Shown here one piece after another: positions 1 through 5,856 of a DNA stretch of 9,484 nucleotides; position 1 is the first letter of the stretch; the number at the start of each line of letters is the position of its first letter. The DNA lies in contig JAEMQE010000053.1 of the NCBI GenBank assembly GCA_022758945.1, forward strand, positions 1-9,484. Reading direction: 5' to 3'. This DNA is from Lentimicrobium sp. Its GTDB lineage: Bacteria > Bacteroidota > Bacteroidia > Flavobacteriales > Flavobacteriaceae. Under the pieces are notes generated by a model. That model was not told the origin of the DNA. It made no database searches and saw nothing but the letters and a program-made list of their open reading frames with translations. Both the position numbers and the translations under genes were made by a program.

Positions 1-1
1 G

Positions 2-637
2 TATTTAAATTGTGGGTCAAATTTATTAACGAGTTTGGATGTAAGTGCCAATACAGACTTAATTTATTTATATTGTTTTTATAATCAATTAACGAGTTTA
101 GATGTAAGTGCCAATAAAGCCTTGACTTATTTTGAATGTTTTAATAATCAATTAACGAGTTTAGATGTAAGTGCCAATAAAGCCTTAACTTTTTTAAGTT
201 GTAGTTATAATAATCTATTGACGAGTTTAAATGTCAAAAATGGGAATAACATCAATATGTCAGGACTCAATTTTTCTGCTACAAACAACCCAAGTCTTAC
301 GTGTATTCAAGTAGATGATGCAAGTTATAGTACTGCCAATTGGACAAATGTAGATGCTGGAGCTTCTTTTAGTGCCAATTGTGCTTTAGGAACAGAAAAT
401 TTCAGCCTATTTGATTTTCAATATTATCCAAATCCAGTAAGCAATTCCCTTACTTTAAAAGCAAACGAGCCTATCGAAGAAGTAACTGTTTTTAATTTAC
501 TAGGGCAACAACTAATGCATATCTTGCCTAGTAGCAATGAGAAAATTATAGATATGACGGGTTTGAATGCTGGTGCTTATTTTGTAAAAGTAATCATTAG
601 TAATACTACCAAAACTTTCAAAATAATAAAACAATAG
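2..637 (+). CDS. Leucine-rich-repeat surface/secreted protein with T9SS type A sorting domain (5' end missing)
   Basis: The reading frame is open from base 2, so the gene starts upstream of the window; the TTG at 35 is an internal leucine, not a start. The visible part opens with at least three repeats of about 21 residues of the form LTSLDVSANxxLxxxxCxxNQ, a leucine-rich repeat type common in secreted Bacteroidota proteins. A fourth, degenerate repeat begins LTSLNVKNGNN. A linker with two cysteines follows, then a C-terminal domain of about 80 residues from FSLFDFQYYPNPVSNSL, containing the YPNP motif, a VFNLLGQQ strand, GLNAGAYFVKV and a final FKIIKQ. That is the T9SS type A sorting domain, which directs export across the outer membrane and is normally removed or attached at the cell surface. 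The repeats probably mediate binding, but no ligand can be inferred. A terminator lies 64 bases downstream. Confidence 0.88.
   Translation, partial: YLNCGSNLLTSLDVSANTDLIYLYCFYNQLTSLDVSANKALTYFECFNNQLTSLDVSANKALTFLSCSYNNLLTSLNVKNGNNINMSGLNFSATNNPSLTCIQVDDASYSTANWTNVDAGASFSANCALGTENFSLFDFQYYPNPVSNSLTLKANEPIEEVTVFNLLGQQLMHILPSSNEKIIDMTGLNAGAYFVKVIISNTTKTFKIIKQ
25..218 (+). repeat. 63-bp tandem repeats encoding leucine-rich repeats
   Basis: The phrase attaacgagtttrgatgtaa recurs at 25, 88 and 151, spaced exactly 63 bases apart, with a diverged copy at 217 (66 bases on, one extra codon). Copies 2 and 3 are identical over their first 36 bases and then diverge. The units match the protein's 21-residue repeats, so this is a coding repeat and probably continues upstream of the window. 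Confidence 0.9.
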
Positions 638-700
638 AGGAACATATAAAAACATTGAAGAAAGTCCGAATAAATAGTTTTTTTGTTTTAATTTGTTGAT

Positions 701-729
701 GGGCTTGGCAAAAGTCAAGCCCTTTTTTT
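701..729 (+). terminator. Rho-independent terminator after the LRR gene
   Basis: A perfect 7-bp stem (GGGCTTG 701-707, CAAGCCC 716-722) with an 8-base loop is followed by seven T at 723-729. It lies 64 bases after the stop codon at 637 and separates the two T9SS cargo genes. Confidence 0.85.
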
Positions 730-790
730 AAACACAATACAGTTAGAATATTTTAAATAAAAAACTATAAATACATTAAAAAACCCTACT

Positions 791-3379
791 ATGAAAAATT
801 CAAAATTTATTATCGTAACGCTATTTTTTTTCATCAATCTTTCGCTATCCGCACAAATAAGTTTTACAAAACTGCCTAATCAACCACCAGACAATATTGT
901 TTCAATTGTTACTGATCCAACCAATAACGATATTTATGCAGCGGCAACATTAAAAGTTATAAAATCTACAGATGCTGGAGCTAATTGGACAGTAACTGCA
1001 AACACAGGAACAACAAATTTGAACTTAATTTATTTTACATCTACGGGTCAATTGTATGCTGGAATTGACAAGTCGAATACCAATAGTGTTGGCTTAATAA
1101 AGTACAATAAAGCTACCAATGTTTGGAGCGAAGTTCTAGGTTCTCCACAAGATGTAACCGCAATTGTAGAAGATACTTTAGGCAATCTAATTATTGGAAC
1201 AGGAACAACAGGTAATTATACAACTTCAAATCCTATAAACAAAAGCACGGGGATGTTCTATTATACAGTGACAACATCAACTTGGACTTCCATCAATTCA
1301 GGATTGCCCAAGGTGCCTACTTATGCCGTTTTTCCTTTTATAAAATCATTAATCAAAACACCATCAGGGTTGATTATTGCTGGAACTTATGGTAATGGTG
1401 TTTTACAATTCGACGGAACAACCTGGAGTAATTATGGAACAGGATTACCAAACCTTAATGTAAACACTTTAGCAATAAATACTTCTGGACAGGTATATGC
1501 AGGAACAGATGTTGGAGTAAGTGTAGTTGATAATGCAGCAAGTGCTTGGACAAATGTCAGTACAGGATTACCAATAAATAAGCCCGTTCGGACTTTATCA
1601 ATAAACACATCGGGAACTCTTTTTGCAGGTTTAGGATTTTATCATTATCAAAACGGGAATATGGCGGGCGATATTTATTCGAGTAGTAACAATGGTTCCT
1701 CTTGGCAAAATGCCACTACAGGATATGTAGGTGGTGTGGTATATTCCGTTTTGGCACACTCTTCAGGAAATGTTCTACTGGGTTCTGCAGGAATTTGGAA
1801 ATCTAGCAACAATGGTGGTTTGTGGTCTTACTCTATGTCGGGTGTTTCTTTAGCCAATCAAACAATAAAGATGGTAGAGAATAGTGCAGGTGATATTTTT
1901 GTATTGTGCAGGAATAATCAATTAGGCACAAGATTACCTTATGGCGGTGTATTTCGCTCTATCGATAAGGGAACTACTTGGGCACAAATTGTAAACGGCA
2001 TCAATGCGCAAGGCTTATTTGCAATATTTGTTGATAGCCATGATAATATCTGGCTTAGTGGCAGTACCATTAGATCAAACGCCAATCAGGCTGGTACTAT
2101 TTGGGGAACACCGGAACTATATAAATCTTCAGATAATGGAAATACATGGGTAAAAAACACATCCATTGCGCAGGCAAGTGATTCCTATAATCAAATTGTA
2201 GAAACCCCGAATGGAAAAATATATGTAGATAATTCTTTTGGCACCAGTATTTCAAATCTTTCTTCCAGTACAGATTACAACACATTTGACAATACATTGA
2301 AACCACCACCAACCAATGGAAATTTTAGTTATGGATTAGCCGTTAATAACAATAACGATGTTTTTCATGGCACCGAAACAAATGGCATTATGCGATCAAC
2401 AAACAATGGTGCACCAGGTAGTTTTAGTACAATAACAACTGGCGGAGGTAATACAACCGTGTTTGTTGACCCTTACAGTCAATACGTATTTACCAATTCG
2501 GGTACAACCACAGGCATTCTTTTTTATGCGTCTACCAATGTAGATAACGGAACAAATATGTTCCCGATATTGAATTCACCATTGTATTATATCTCCGTGC
2601 AGAGTATGGCATTTACCAATACGGGTAAAATTTATTGTGCTGTAAACTCTAGTCAGTTTCCACTCGCCGGGTTATATCTTATGCAATCTCCTGTTACCAC
2701 AAACTCGGCATTTACGCAACTTATTAATATTGGCACCCTTTCTTTTTACTTCAACACATTGTATATAGATAAATGCGGTTACATGTATGGTGTAGCCCAG
2801 GGTGGAGGCATTGCTAAATCAAATAGTCGTGTTAATACTCCAAAACAAACCGTTTTAACCATTCCTTTAAATAATGCTACTAATGTTGCTACAATTCCAA
2901 CTTTAAATTGGAATTCTTCTTGCGATGCCGATAATTATCGAGTGCAAGTGGCAACTACCAATACATTTTCAACTACTGTTGTAGATCAAGCGGCAATTGT
3001 TGAAAATAGTTATATTGTTCCTATAGGAATTTTAAATCCAAATACAACTTATTATTGGCGTACGATTGCCACAAATGACGTGGGAGTTGGTACTTGGTCT
3101 AATGCTTTTAGCTTTATTACAGATTCAGCTTTAGGGATTAATCAGAATAAAATTCAACCTGCATTTATTGTATATCCAAATCCTACAGAAGATGTGCTTA
3201 CAGTAACTTTTAATGAGGCAAATTCAAATGAATTAGTCGAAATATTTGATATGAATGGGAGAACAATTGAAAGATATTATTTTAAAGAATTAAAAAACAT
3301 AATAAACACAAAAAATTGGAAACAAGGTGTTTACGTTGTTAAATGGAAAAACTATAGTCAAAAAGTAGTCAAAAAATAA
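791..3379 (+). CDS. Secreted multi-domain protein: Asp-box/propeller-like repeats, fibronectin-III-like domain, T9SS type A sorting domain
   Basis: The 862-residue protein begins with a signal peptide (MKNSKFIIV, a hydrophobic stretch, LSLSA), probably cleaved just before QISF near residue 21. Residues of about 30-660 carry repeated sialidase/BNR-like Asp-box motifs of the type SxDxGxxW: STDAGANW near 57, SSNNGSSW near 296, SSNNGGLW near 337, SIDKGTTW near 389 and SSDNGNTW near 446. Between them are phrases such as GQVYAGTDVGV and GLPxxN, which suggests one or two beta-propellers. Residues of about 681-780 look like a fibronectin-III or Ig-like module (PTLNWNSSCDADNYRVQVA, NTTYYWRTIATN). Residues of about 790-862 are a T9SS sorting domain (YPNPTEDVLTV, VEIFDMNGR, WKQGVYVVKW). 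No sialidase catalytic set is evident, so a binding or adhesion role is more likely than hydrolysis. No clear TAnnTTTG promoter box was found upstream. Confidence 0.88.
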   Translation: MKNSKFIIVTLFFFINLSLSAQISFTKLPNQPPDNIVSIVTDPTNNDIYAAATLKVIKSTDAGANWTVTANTGTTNLNLIYFTSTGQLYAGIDKSNTNSVGLIKYNKATNVWSEVLGSPQDVTAIVEDTLGNLIIGTGTTGNYTTSNPINKSTGMFYYTVTTSTWTSINSGLPKVPTYAVFPFIKSLIKTPSGLIIAGTYGNGVLQFDGTTWSNYGTGLPNLNVNTLAINTSGQVYAGTDVGVSVVDNAASAWTNVSTGLPINKPVRTLSINTSGTLFAGLGFYHYQNGNMAGDIYSSSNNGSSWQNATTGYVGGVVYSVLAHSSGNVLLGSAGIWKSSNNGGLWSYSMSGVSLANQTIKMVENSAGDIFVLCRNNQLGTRLPYGGVFRSIDKGTTWAQIVNGINAQGLFAIFVDSHDNIWLSGSTIRSNANQAGTIWGTPELYKSSDNGNTWVKNTSIAQASDSYNQIVETPNGKIYVDNSFGTSISNLSSSTDYNTFDNTLKPPPTNGNFSYGLAVNNNNDVFHGTETNGIMRSTNNGAPGSFSTITTGGGNTTVFVDPYSQYVFTNSGTTTGILFYASTNVDNGTNMFPILNSPLYYISVQSMAFTNTGKIYCAVNSSQFPLAGLYLMQSPVTTNSAFTQLINIGTLSFYFNTLYIDKCGYMYGVAQGGGIAKSNSRVNTPKQTVLTIPLNNATNVATIPTLNWNSSCDADNYRVQVATTNTFSTTVVDQAAIVENSYIVPIGILNPNTTYYWRTIATNDVGVGTWSNAFSFITDSALGINQNKIQPAFIVYPNPTEDVLTVTFNEANSNELVEIFDMNGRTIERYYFKELKNIINTKNWKQGVYVVKWKNYSQKVVKK

Positions 3380-3446
3380 TTTCAGTTTTAAAAATAATTA
3401 AAGCCATAAGTTATATCGCATTTTGTCCCTATCTAAAAAAACAAAT

Positions 3447-3511
3447 TACCACAGATCTGCTGATTAAAAAAATATAATTTAAAAATCAGCAGATCTGCGG
3501 TATTTTTTTTT
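3447..3511 (+). terminator. Large inverted repeat plus T-tract, likely terminator of the 791-3379 gene
   Basis: Two 19-base arms (3447-3465 and 3484-3502) are reverse complements apart from one position and flank an A/T-only loop of 18 bases. Nine T follow at 3503-3511. Each arm contains the palindrome AGATCT. The structure would work as a strong intrinsic terminator, but the long arms and the 67-base distance from the stop codon also fit a dispersed palindromic repeat that happens to terminate transcription. Confidence 0.75.
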
Positions 3512-3530
3512 AAATCATTCAATCTTTTAA

Positions 3531-3538
3531 TACATTTG
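3531..3538 (+). promoter_or_regulatory. Bacteroidota -7 box (TACATTTG) next to the DUF58 start
   Basis: TACATTTG matches the TAnnTTTG -7 consensus exactly and ends only 4 bases before the ATG at 3543. The expected -33 region falls in the T-tract of the preceding terminator and has no clear TTG. If this box is used, transcription would start at or near the ATG and give a leaderless or nearly leaderless mRNA. Confidence 0.45.
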
Positions 3539-3542
3539 AAAG

Positions 3543-4469
3543 ATGAAAATCGAATCCCAAATAGAAAAAATTTCCAGTTTCCAACATCTTGAATTGTTGG
3601 CGAACCAAATTGTGGAAGGATTTATCTCGGGCATGCACAAAAGTCCTTTTCACGGTTTTTCGGCTGAATTTGCAGAACATAAAGTCTATAATGTTGGCGA
3701 AAGCACAAAACATATTGACTGGAAATTGTTTGCCAAAACCGATAGATTGTATACCAAAAAATTCGAAGAGGATACTAATTTGCGTTGCCACATCATTATC
3801 GATAATTCGTCGTCGATGCATTATCCAAAACTCGAAAACAAAGAAAAATTTTTCCAAAACAAGATAGGATTTTCCGTTTTGGCTTCAGCCGTTTTAATGA
3901 ACATTTTGAAGAAACAGCGCGATGCCGTGGGTTTAAGCGTATTTTCGGATTCGTATGAATATTATTCTCCAGAGAAAGGTAGCGATCGTCATCATCGAAT
4001 GATTTTGAATACTCTCGAAAATTTATTAGAAAAACCAAAAGTTCAAAAAAGAACCGACACAATTACCTTCCTGCATCAAATCGCTGAGAAAATTCACCGC
4101 CGTTCGATGATTATTTTGTTTACAGATATGTTTCAGTCGGGCAATGAAGAAGCGCTATTTACTGCTTTGCAACATTTGAAACACAACAAGCACAAGGTGG
4201 TTTTATTTCACGTTATTGACAATAAAACGGAACTTAATTTCGACTTTGACAACGCTCCAAGGAAGTTTATTGACATAGAAACTGGCGATGAGGTTAATAT
4301 TTTTGCCGATAATGTCAAGAGTGAATATGAAAAGGGTGTAAATAGTTACTTCAAAAAATTGGCTTTGACCTGTTCTCAAAACAAAATTAAGTACGTGCCT
4401 GTTGGGGTTGCCGATAGTTTTGAGAAAGTATTGACTACATATTTAGTTGAAAAACAAAACTTTGGGTAA
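3543..4469 (+). CDS. DUF58 family protein with von Willebrand factor A-like fold
   Basis: The 308-residue protein carries the DUF58 signature. HIDWKLFAKTDRLYTKKFEE (residues 58-77) is the usual conserved block, followed by the metal-site motif DNSSS (87-91, DxSxS) in a hydrophobic strand, TD at 171-172 and LFTDMF at 192-197. These are the positions expected for MIDAS residues of a vWA-like domain. There is no signal peptide, so it is probably cytoplasmic. DUF58 proteins commonly pair with MoxR-type AAA ATPases and Bat/vWA membrane proteins; that is family knowledge, and no such partner lies in this window. The gene stands alone between a terminator and a tRNA gene. The ATG at 3543 fits the family's usual N-terminus and is preceded at close range by a promoter-like box. 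Confidence 0.88.
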   Translation: MKIESQIEKISSFQHLELLANQIVEGFISGMHKSPFHGFSAEFAEHKVYNVGESTKHIDWKLFAKTDRLYTKKFEEDTNLRCHIIIDNSSSMHYPKLENKEKFFQNKIGFSVLASAVLMNILKKQRDAVGLSVFSDSYEYYSPEKGSDRHHRMILNTLENLLEKPKVQKRTDTITFLHQIAEKIHRRSMIILFTDMFQSGNEEALFTALQHLKHNKHKVVLFHVIDNKTELNFDFDNAPRKFIDIETGDEVNIFADNVKSEYEKGVNSYFKKLALTCSQNKIKYVPVGVADSFEKVLTTYLVEKQNFG

Positions 4470-4507
4470 AACATATAAAATTTATGAAATGTTTTTCGCA
4501 GAAACAC

Positions 4508-4537
4508 TTGTAGAAACAAAATTCTATAGTATATTTG
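4508..4537 (+). promoter_or_regulatory. Bacteroidota-type promoter for tRNA-Asp
   Basis: TTG at 4508-4510 and TATATTTG at 4530-4537 are separated by 19 bases, which fits the Bacteroidota primary sigma factor consensus (TTG, about 19 bases, TAnnTTTG). The -7 box ends 18 bases before the mature tRNA 5' end, leaving a short leader to be removed by RNase P. Confidence 0.8.
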
Positions 4538-4555
4538 CAACCGCAATAAAGCAGA

Positions 4556-4629
4556 GGTTTGGTAGTTCAGTTGGTTAGAATACATGCCTGTCACGCATGG
4601 GGTCGCGGGTTCGAGTCCCGTCCAGACCG
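4556..4629 (+). tRNA. tRNA-Asp (anticodon GTC)
   Basis: A complete 74-base cloverleaf is visible. The acceptor stem pairs GGTTTGG (4556-4562) with CCAGACC (4622-4628), including one G-T pair, with G4629 as discriminator. The D stem is GTTC/GAAT, and the anticodon stem CATGC/GCATG encloses the loop CTGTCAC, giving anticodon GTC. The T arm has a GCGGG/CCCGT stem around TTCGAGT. The 3' CCA is not encoded (the next bases are CTA) and must be added after transcription. The gene has its own promoter and terminator, so it is a single-gene unit. Confidence 0.97.
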
Positions 4630-4634
4630 CTAAA

Positions 4635-4676
4635 TTGGGGGAAAGGTTTTCAGAAATGAAAACCTTTTTTGCCCAA
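4635..4676 (+). terminator. Terminator of the tRNA-Asp unit
   Basis: A perfect 10-bp stem (4642-4651 with 4658-4667) encloses a 6-base loop, and the T run extends to 4670. An outer TTGGG/CCCAA pairing (4635-4639 with 4672-4676) could lengthen the stem. Confidence 0.85.
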
Positions 4677-4707
4677 TAAAAGCATCTAAAATAGTTGTGT
4701 TGTTTTC

Positions 4708-4730
4708 GCTACGACTTTGTAACTCGTAGC
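4708..4730. repeat. Short inverted repeat of unknown role
   Basis: GCTACGA (4708-4714) and TCGTAGC (4724-4730) are perfect reverse complements around a 9-base loop, in the otherwise empty 4677-4753 stretch between the tRNA terminator and the next hairpin. There is no T-tract, so it is not an obvious terminator. It may be a remnant of a dispersed repeat. Confidence 0.5.
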
Positions 4731-4753
4731 ACGGTTTAGTAGTTAGACCAATG

Positions 4754-4785
4754 AAAAGCTTTCCACTTTTGTGGATAGCTTTTTT
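4754..4785 (-). terminator. Hairpin terminator for the DUF456 gene, possibly bidirectional
   Basis: AAAAGCT (4754-4760) pairs with AGCTTTT (4777-4783), and CCAC (4763-4766) with GTGG (4771-4774), separated by a 2x2 internal loop. A T run follows on the plus strand, and the A run on the left gives a T run on the minus strand. It begins 8 bases after the minus-strand stop codon at 4794, so it most likely ends the DUF456 transcript while also blocking read-through from the tRNA side. Confidence 0.7.
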
Positions 4786-4793
4786 GATTTAAA

Positions 4794-5294
4794 TTAAAAC
4801 AACCTTGATTTATTAGTCCATACAATCCAAACAAACAATCCCAAATACATCATACAAATTACAAACTTCATAAAACTACTTGCTAGAAATCCAATAAACG
4901 AACCAGTCGCCGCTTTCAAAGCCCGACGATGATCTTTGTAATCATAAAGAAGTTCCCCGATAAAGGCTCCAACAAAAGGTCCAATGATAAATCCGAAAGG
5001 AATTGGCGCAAAAATTCCCACAATCAAACCGATATTCGTTCCCCAAATGCCATAAGAACTTCCTCCAAATTTCTTCGTGCCTTTGGCCGGAATCACATAA
5101 TCCAAAACTGAAATAATCATGGTAATCAGTAAAGTAATTCCTAGAATCCAATAATTTGCTGGAACTGCGTTCGTAAAATAAAGCAAAACTAATCCAATCC
5201 AACTTAAACTTGGACCGGGCAAAACAGGCATAAAACTTCCAAAAACGCCAACAATCATAAACACAAAACCAATAATCAGCAGCAACGAATCCAT
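4794..5294 (-). CDS. DUF456 family integral membrane protein
   Basis: With the start at the ATG at 5294 the protein is 166 residues (MDSLLLIIGFVFMIVGVFGS...). It has about five hydrophobic segments and the glycine-rich features of DUF456: the N-terminal GSFMPVLPGP loop, GTKKFGGSSYGIWG, and the helix GFIIGPFVGAFIGELL followed by a basic DYKDHRRALKAA loop. The function of DUF456 proteins is unknown; they are small inner-membrane proteins. The frame extends upstream to 5342, but that longer start would add a charged 16-residue segment unlike the family and would overlap a candidate -7 box, so the shorter start is preferred. It is divergent from the lipoprotein gene across about 80 bases. Confidence 0.85.
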   Translation of the reverse strand: MDSLLLIIGFVFMIVGVFGSFMPVLPGPSLSWIGLVLLYFTNAVPANYWILGITLLITMIISVLDYVIPAKGTKKFGGSSYGIWGTNIGLIVGIFAPIPFGFIIGPFVGAFIGELLYDYKDHRRALKAATGSFIGFLASSFMKFVICMMYLGLFVWIVWTNKSRLF

Positions 5295-5308
5295 AAAGTA
5301 TTTTTTAG

Positions 5309-5316
5309 TATTTTTG
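5309..5316 (+). promoter_or_regulatory. Candidate -7 box for the lipoprotein gene
   Basis: TATTTTTG fits TAnnTTTG and lies 57 bases before the ATG at 5374. No TTG is seen at the expected -33 spacing, so this is a weak call. Confidence 0.35.
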
Positions 5317-5339
5317 AAAATTAAAGCAGTACTTTTAAA

Positions 5340-5347
5340 CAAAATTA
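5340..5347 (-). promoter_or_regulatory. Candidate -7 box for the DUF456 gene
   Basis: On the minus strand these bases read TAATTTTG, matching TAnnTTTG, about 45 bases upstream of the preferred ATG at 5294. No clear -33 TTG is present. With the plus-strand box at 5309 it would form face-to-face promoters whose transcripts overlap at their 5' ends. Confidence 0.35.
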
Positions 5348-5373
5348 AAACAGTATTTCTTTCGTTAACGAAT

Positions 5374-5856
5374 ATGAGGAAAATTATTCTAATATTACTT
5401 TTTTTGCCATTAGTTTTTAGTTCCTGTCAGTACTTTGATAAGCAAGTACCTTCAGAAAAGGAATTGCTACAAAAGGAATTGAAAGCCATTAACTGGAAAG
5501 AAGTCGACGAATTTCCATCGGTAGCTGATTGTGAGAAAATAGAAAATAAAACCCAACGCCAGCAATGTTTTTTCGAATATATGACACAGCTAATTCAGCA
5601 AAAATTAAGTGTTGACACGCTCTCGATTCTCTATCCTGAACTCGACACGATTGAGGTAAAAGTGACCATTTTTCCTAATGCCACGATGCAATTCGAACCC
5701 CAATTTCCCAAAGATTCTGTCGCTTATGACAAAATAAAAATTGATAGCATTCTCAAAGCTCGTTTGGTCGATTTTCCAAAAGTAAACCCAGCTATCAAAC
5801 GCGGAATTCCGGTGAAAACCCAGTTTATACTTCCTGTTATTCTCAAAGTGGAGTAG
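5374..5856 (+). CDS. Small lipoprotein with a TonB C-terminal-like tail
   Basis: The start is placed at the ATG at 5374 because it begins a short lipoprotein signal peptide: MRK, a hydrophobic stretch, then LVFSSC, with the lipidated cysteine at residue 18. The frame stays open upstream to 5314, but that would bury the signal peptide. The mature part is about 143 residues. It has two further cysteines (53 and 65) that could form a disulfide. The tail FPKVNPAIKRGIPVKTQF (134-151), ending in LPVILKVE, resembles the C-terminal domain of TonB-family proteins (PA..RG.PV...F.LP). It lacks the TonB transmembrane anchor and proline-rich linker, so it is not a standard energy transducer. It is probably periplasmic and membrane-tethered, with unknown function. 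Its stop codon directly abuts that of the convergent glycosyltransferase. Confidence 0.78.
   Translation: MRKIILILLFLPLVFSSCQYFDKQVPSEKELLQKELKAINWKEVDEFPSVADCEKIENKTQRQQCFFEYMTQLIQQKLSVDTLSILYPELDTIEVKVTIFPNATMQFEPQFPKDSVAYDKIKIDSILKARLVDFPKVNPAIKRGIPVKTQFILPVILKVE

Noticed and set aside
25..218. Regularly spaced repeats resembling a CRISPR array
   Set aside because: The 63-bp period is in frame with an open reading frame, the supposed spacers are also similar to each other, and the translation is a clear leucine-rich repeat.
3519..3857. A 112-codon minus-strand frame opposite the DUF58 gene
   Set aside because: It is a shadow of the conserved DUF58 N-terminal block and would cross that gene's promoter-like box.
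4376..4594. A 72-codon minus-strand frame running into the tRNA
   Set aside because: It overlaps the tRNA-Asp gene, its promoter and the DUF58 3' end; no recognisable protein features.
4733..4747. A 15-base stretch similar to the tRNA-Asp 5' end, a possible attachment-site duplication
   Set aside because: The match is short and imperfect, covers the tRNA 5' rather than 3' end, and no integrase or element lies between; probably chance.
5295..5342. Longer start for the DUF456 protein
   Set aside because: The extra 16 residues are charged and unlike the family, and the start would sit on a candidate -7 box; the ATG at 5294 fits better.
5314..5373. Longer start (TTG) for the lipoprotein
   Set aside because: It would place 20 residues in front of a complete lipoprotein signal peptide that begins at the ATG at 5374.
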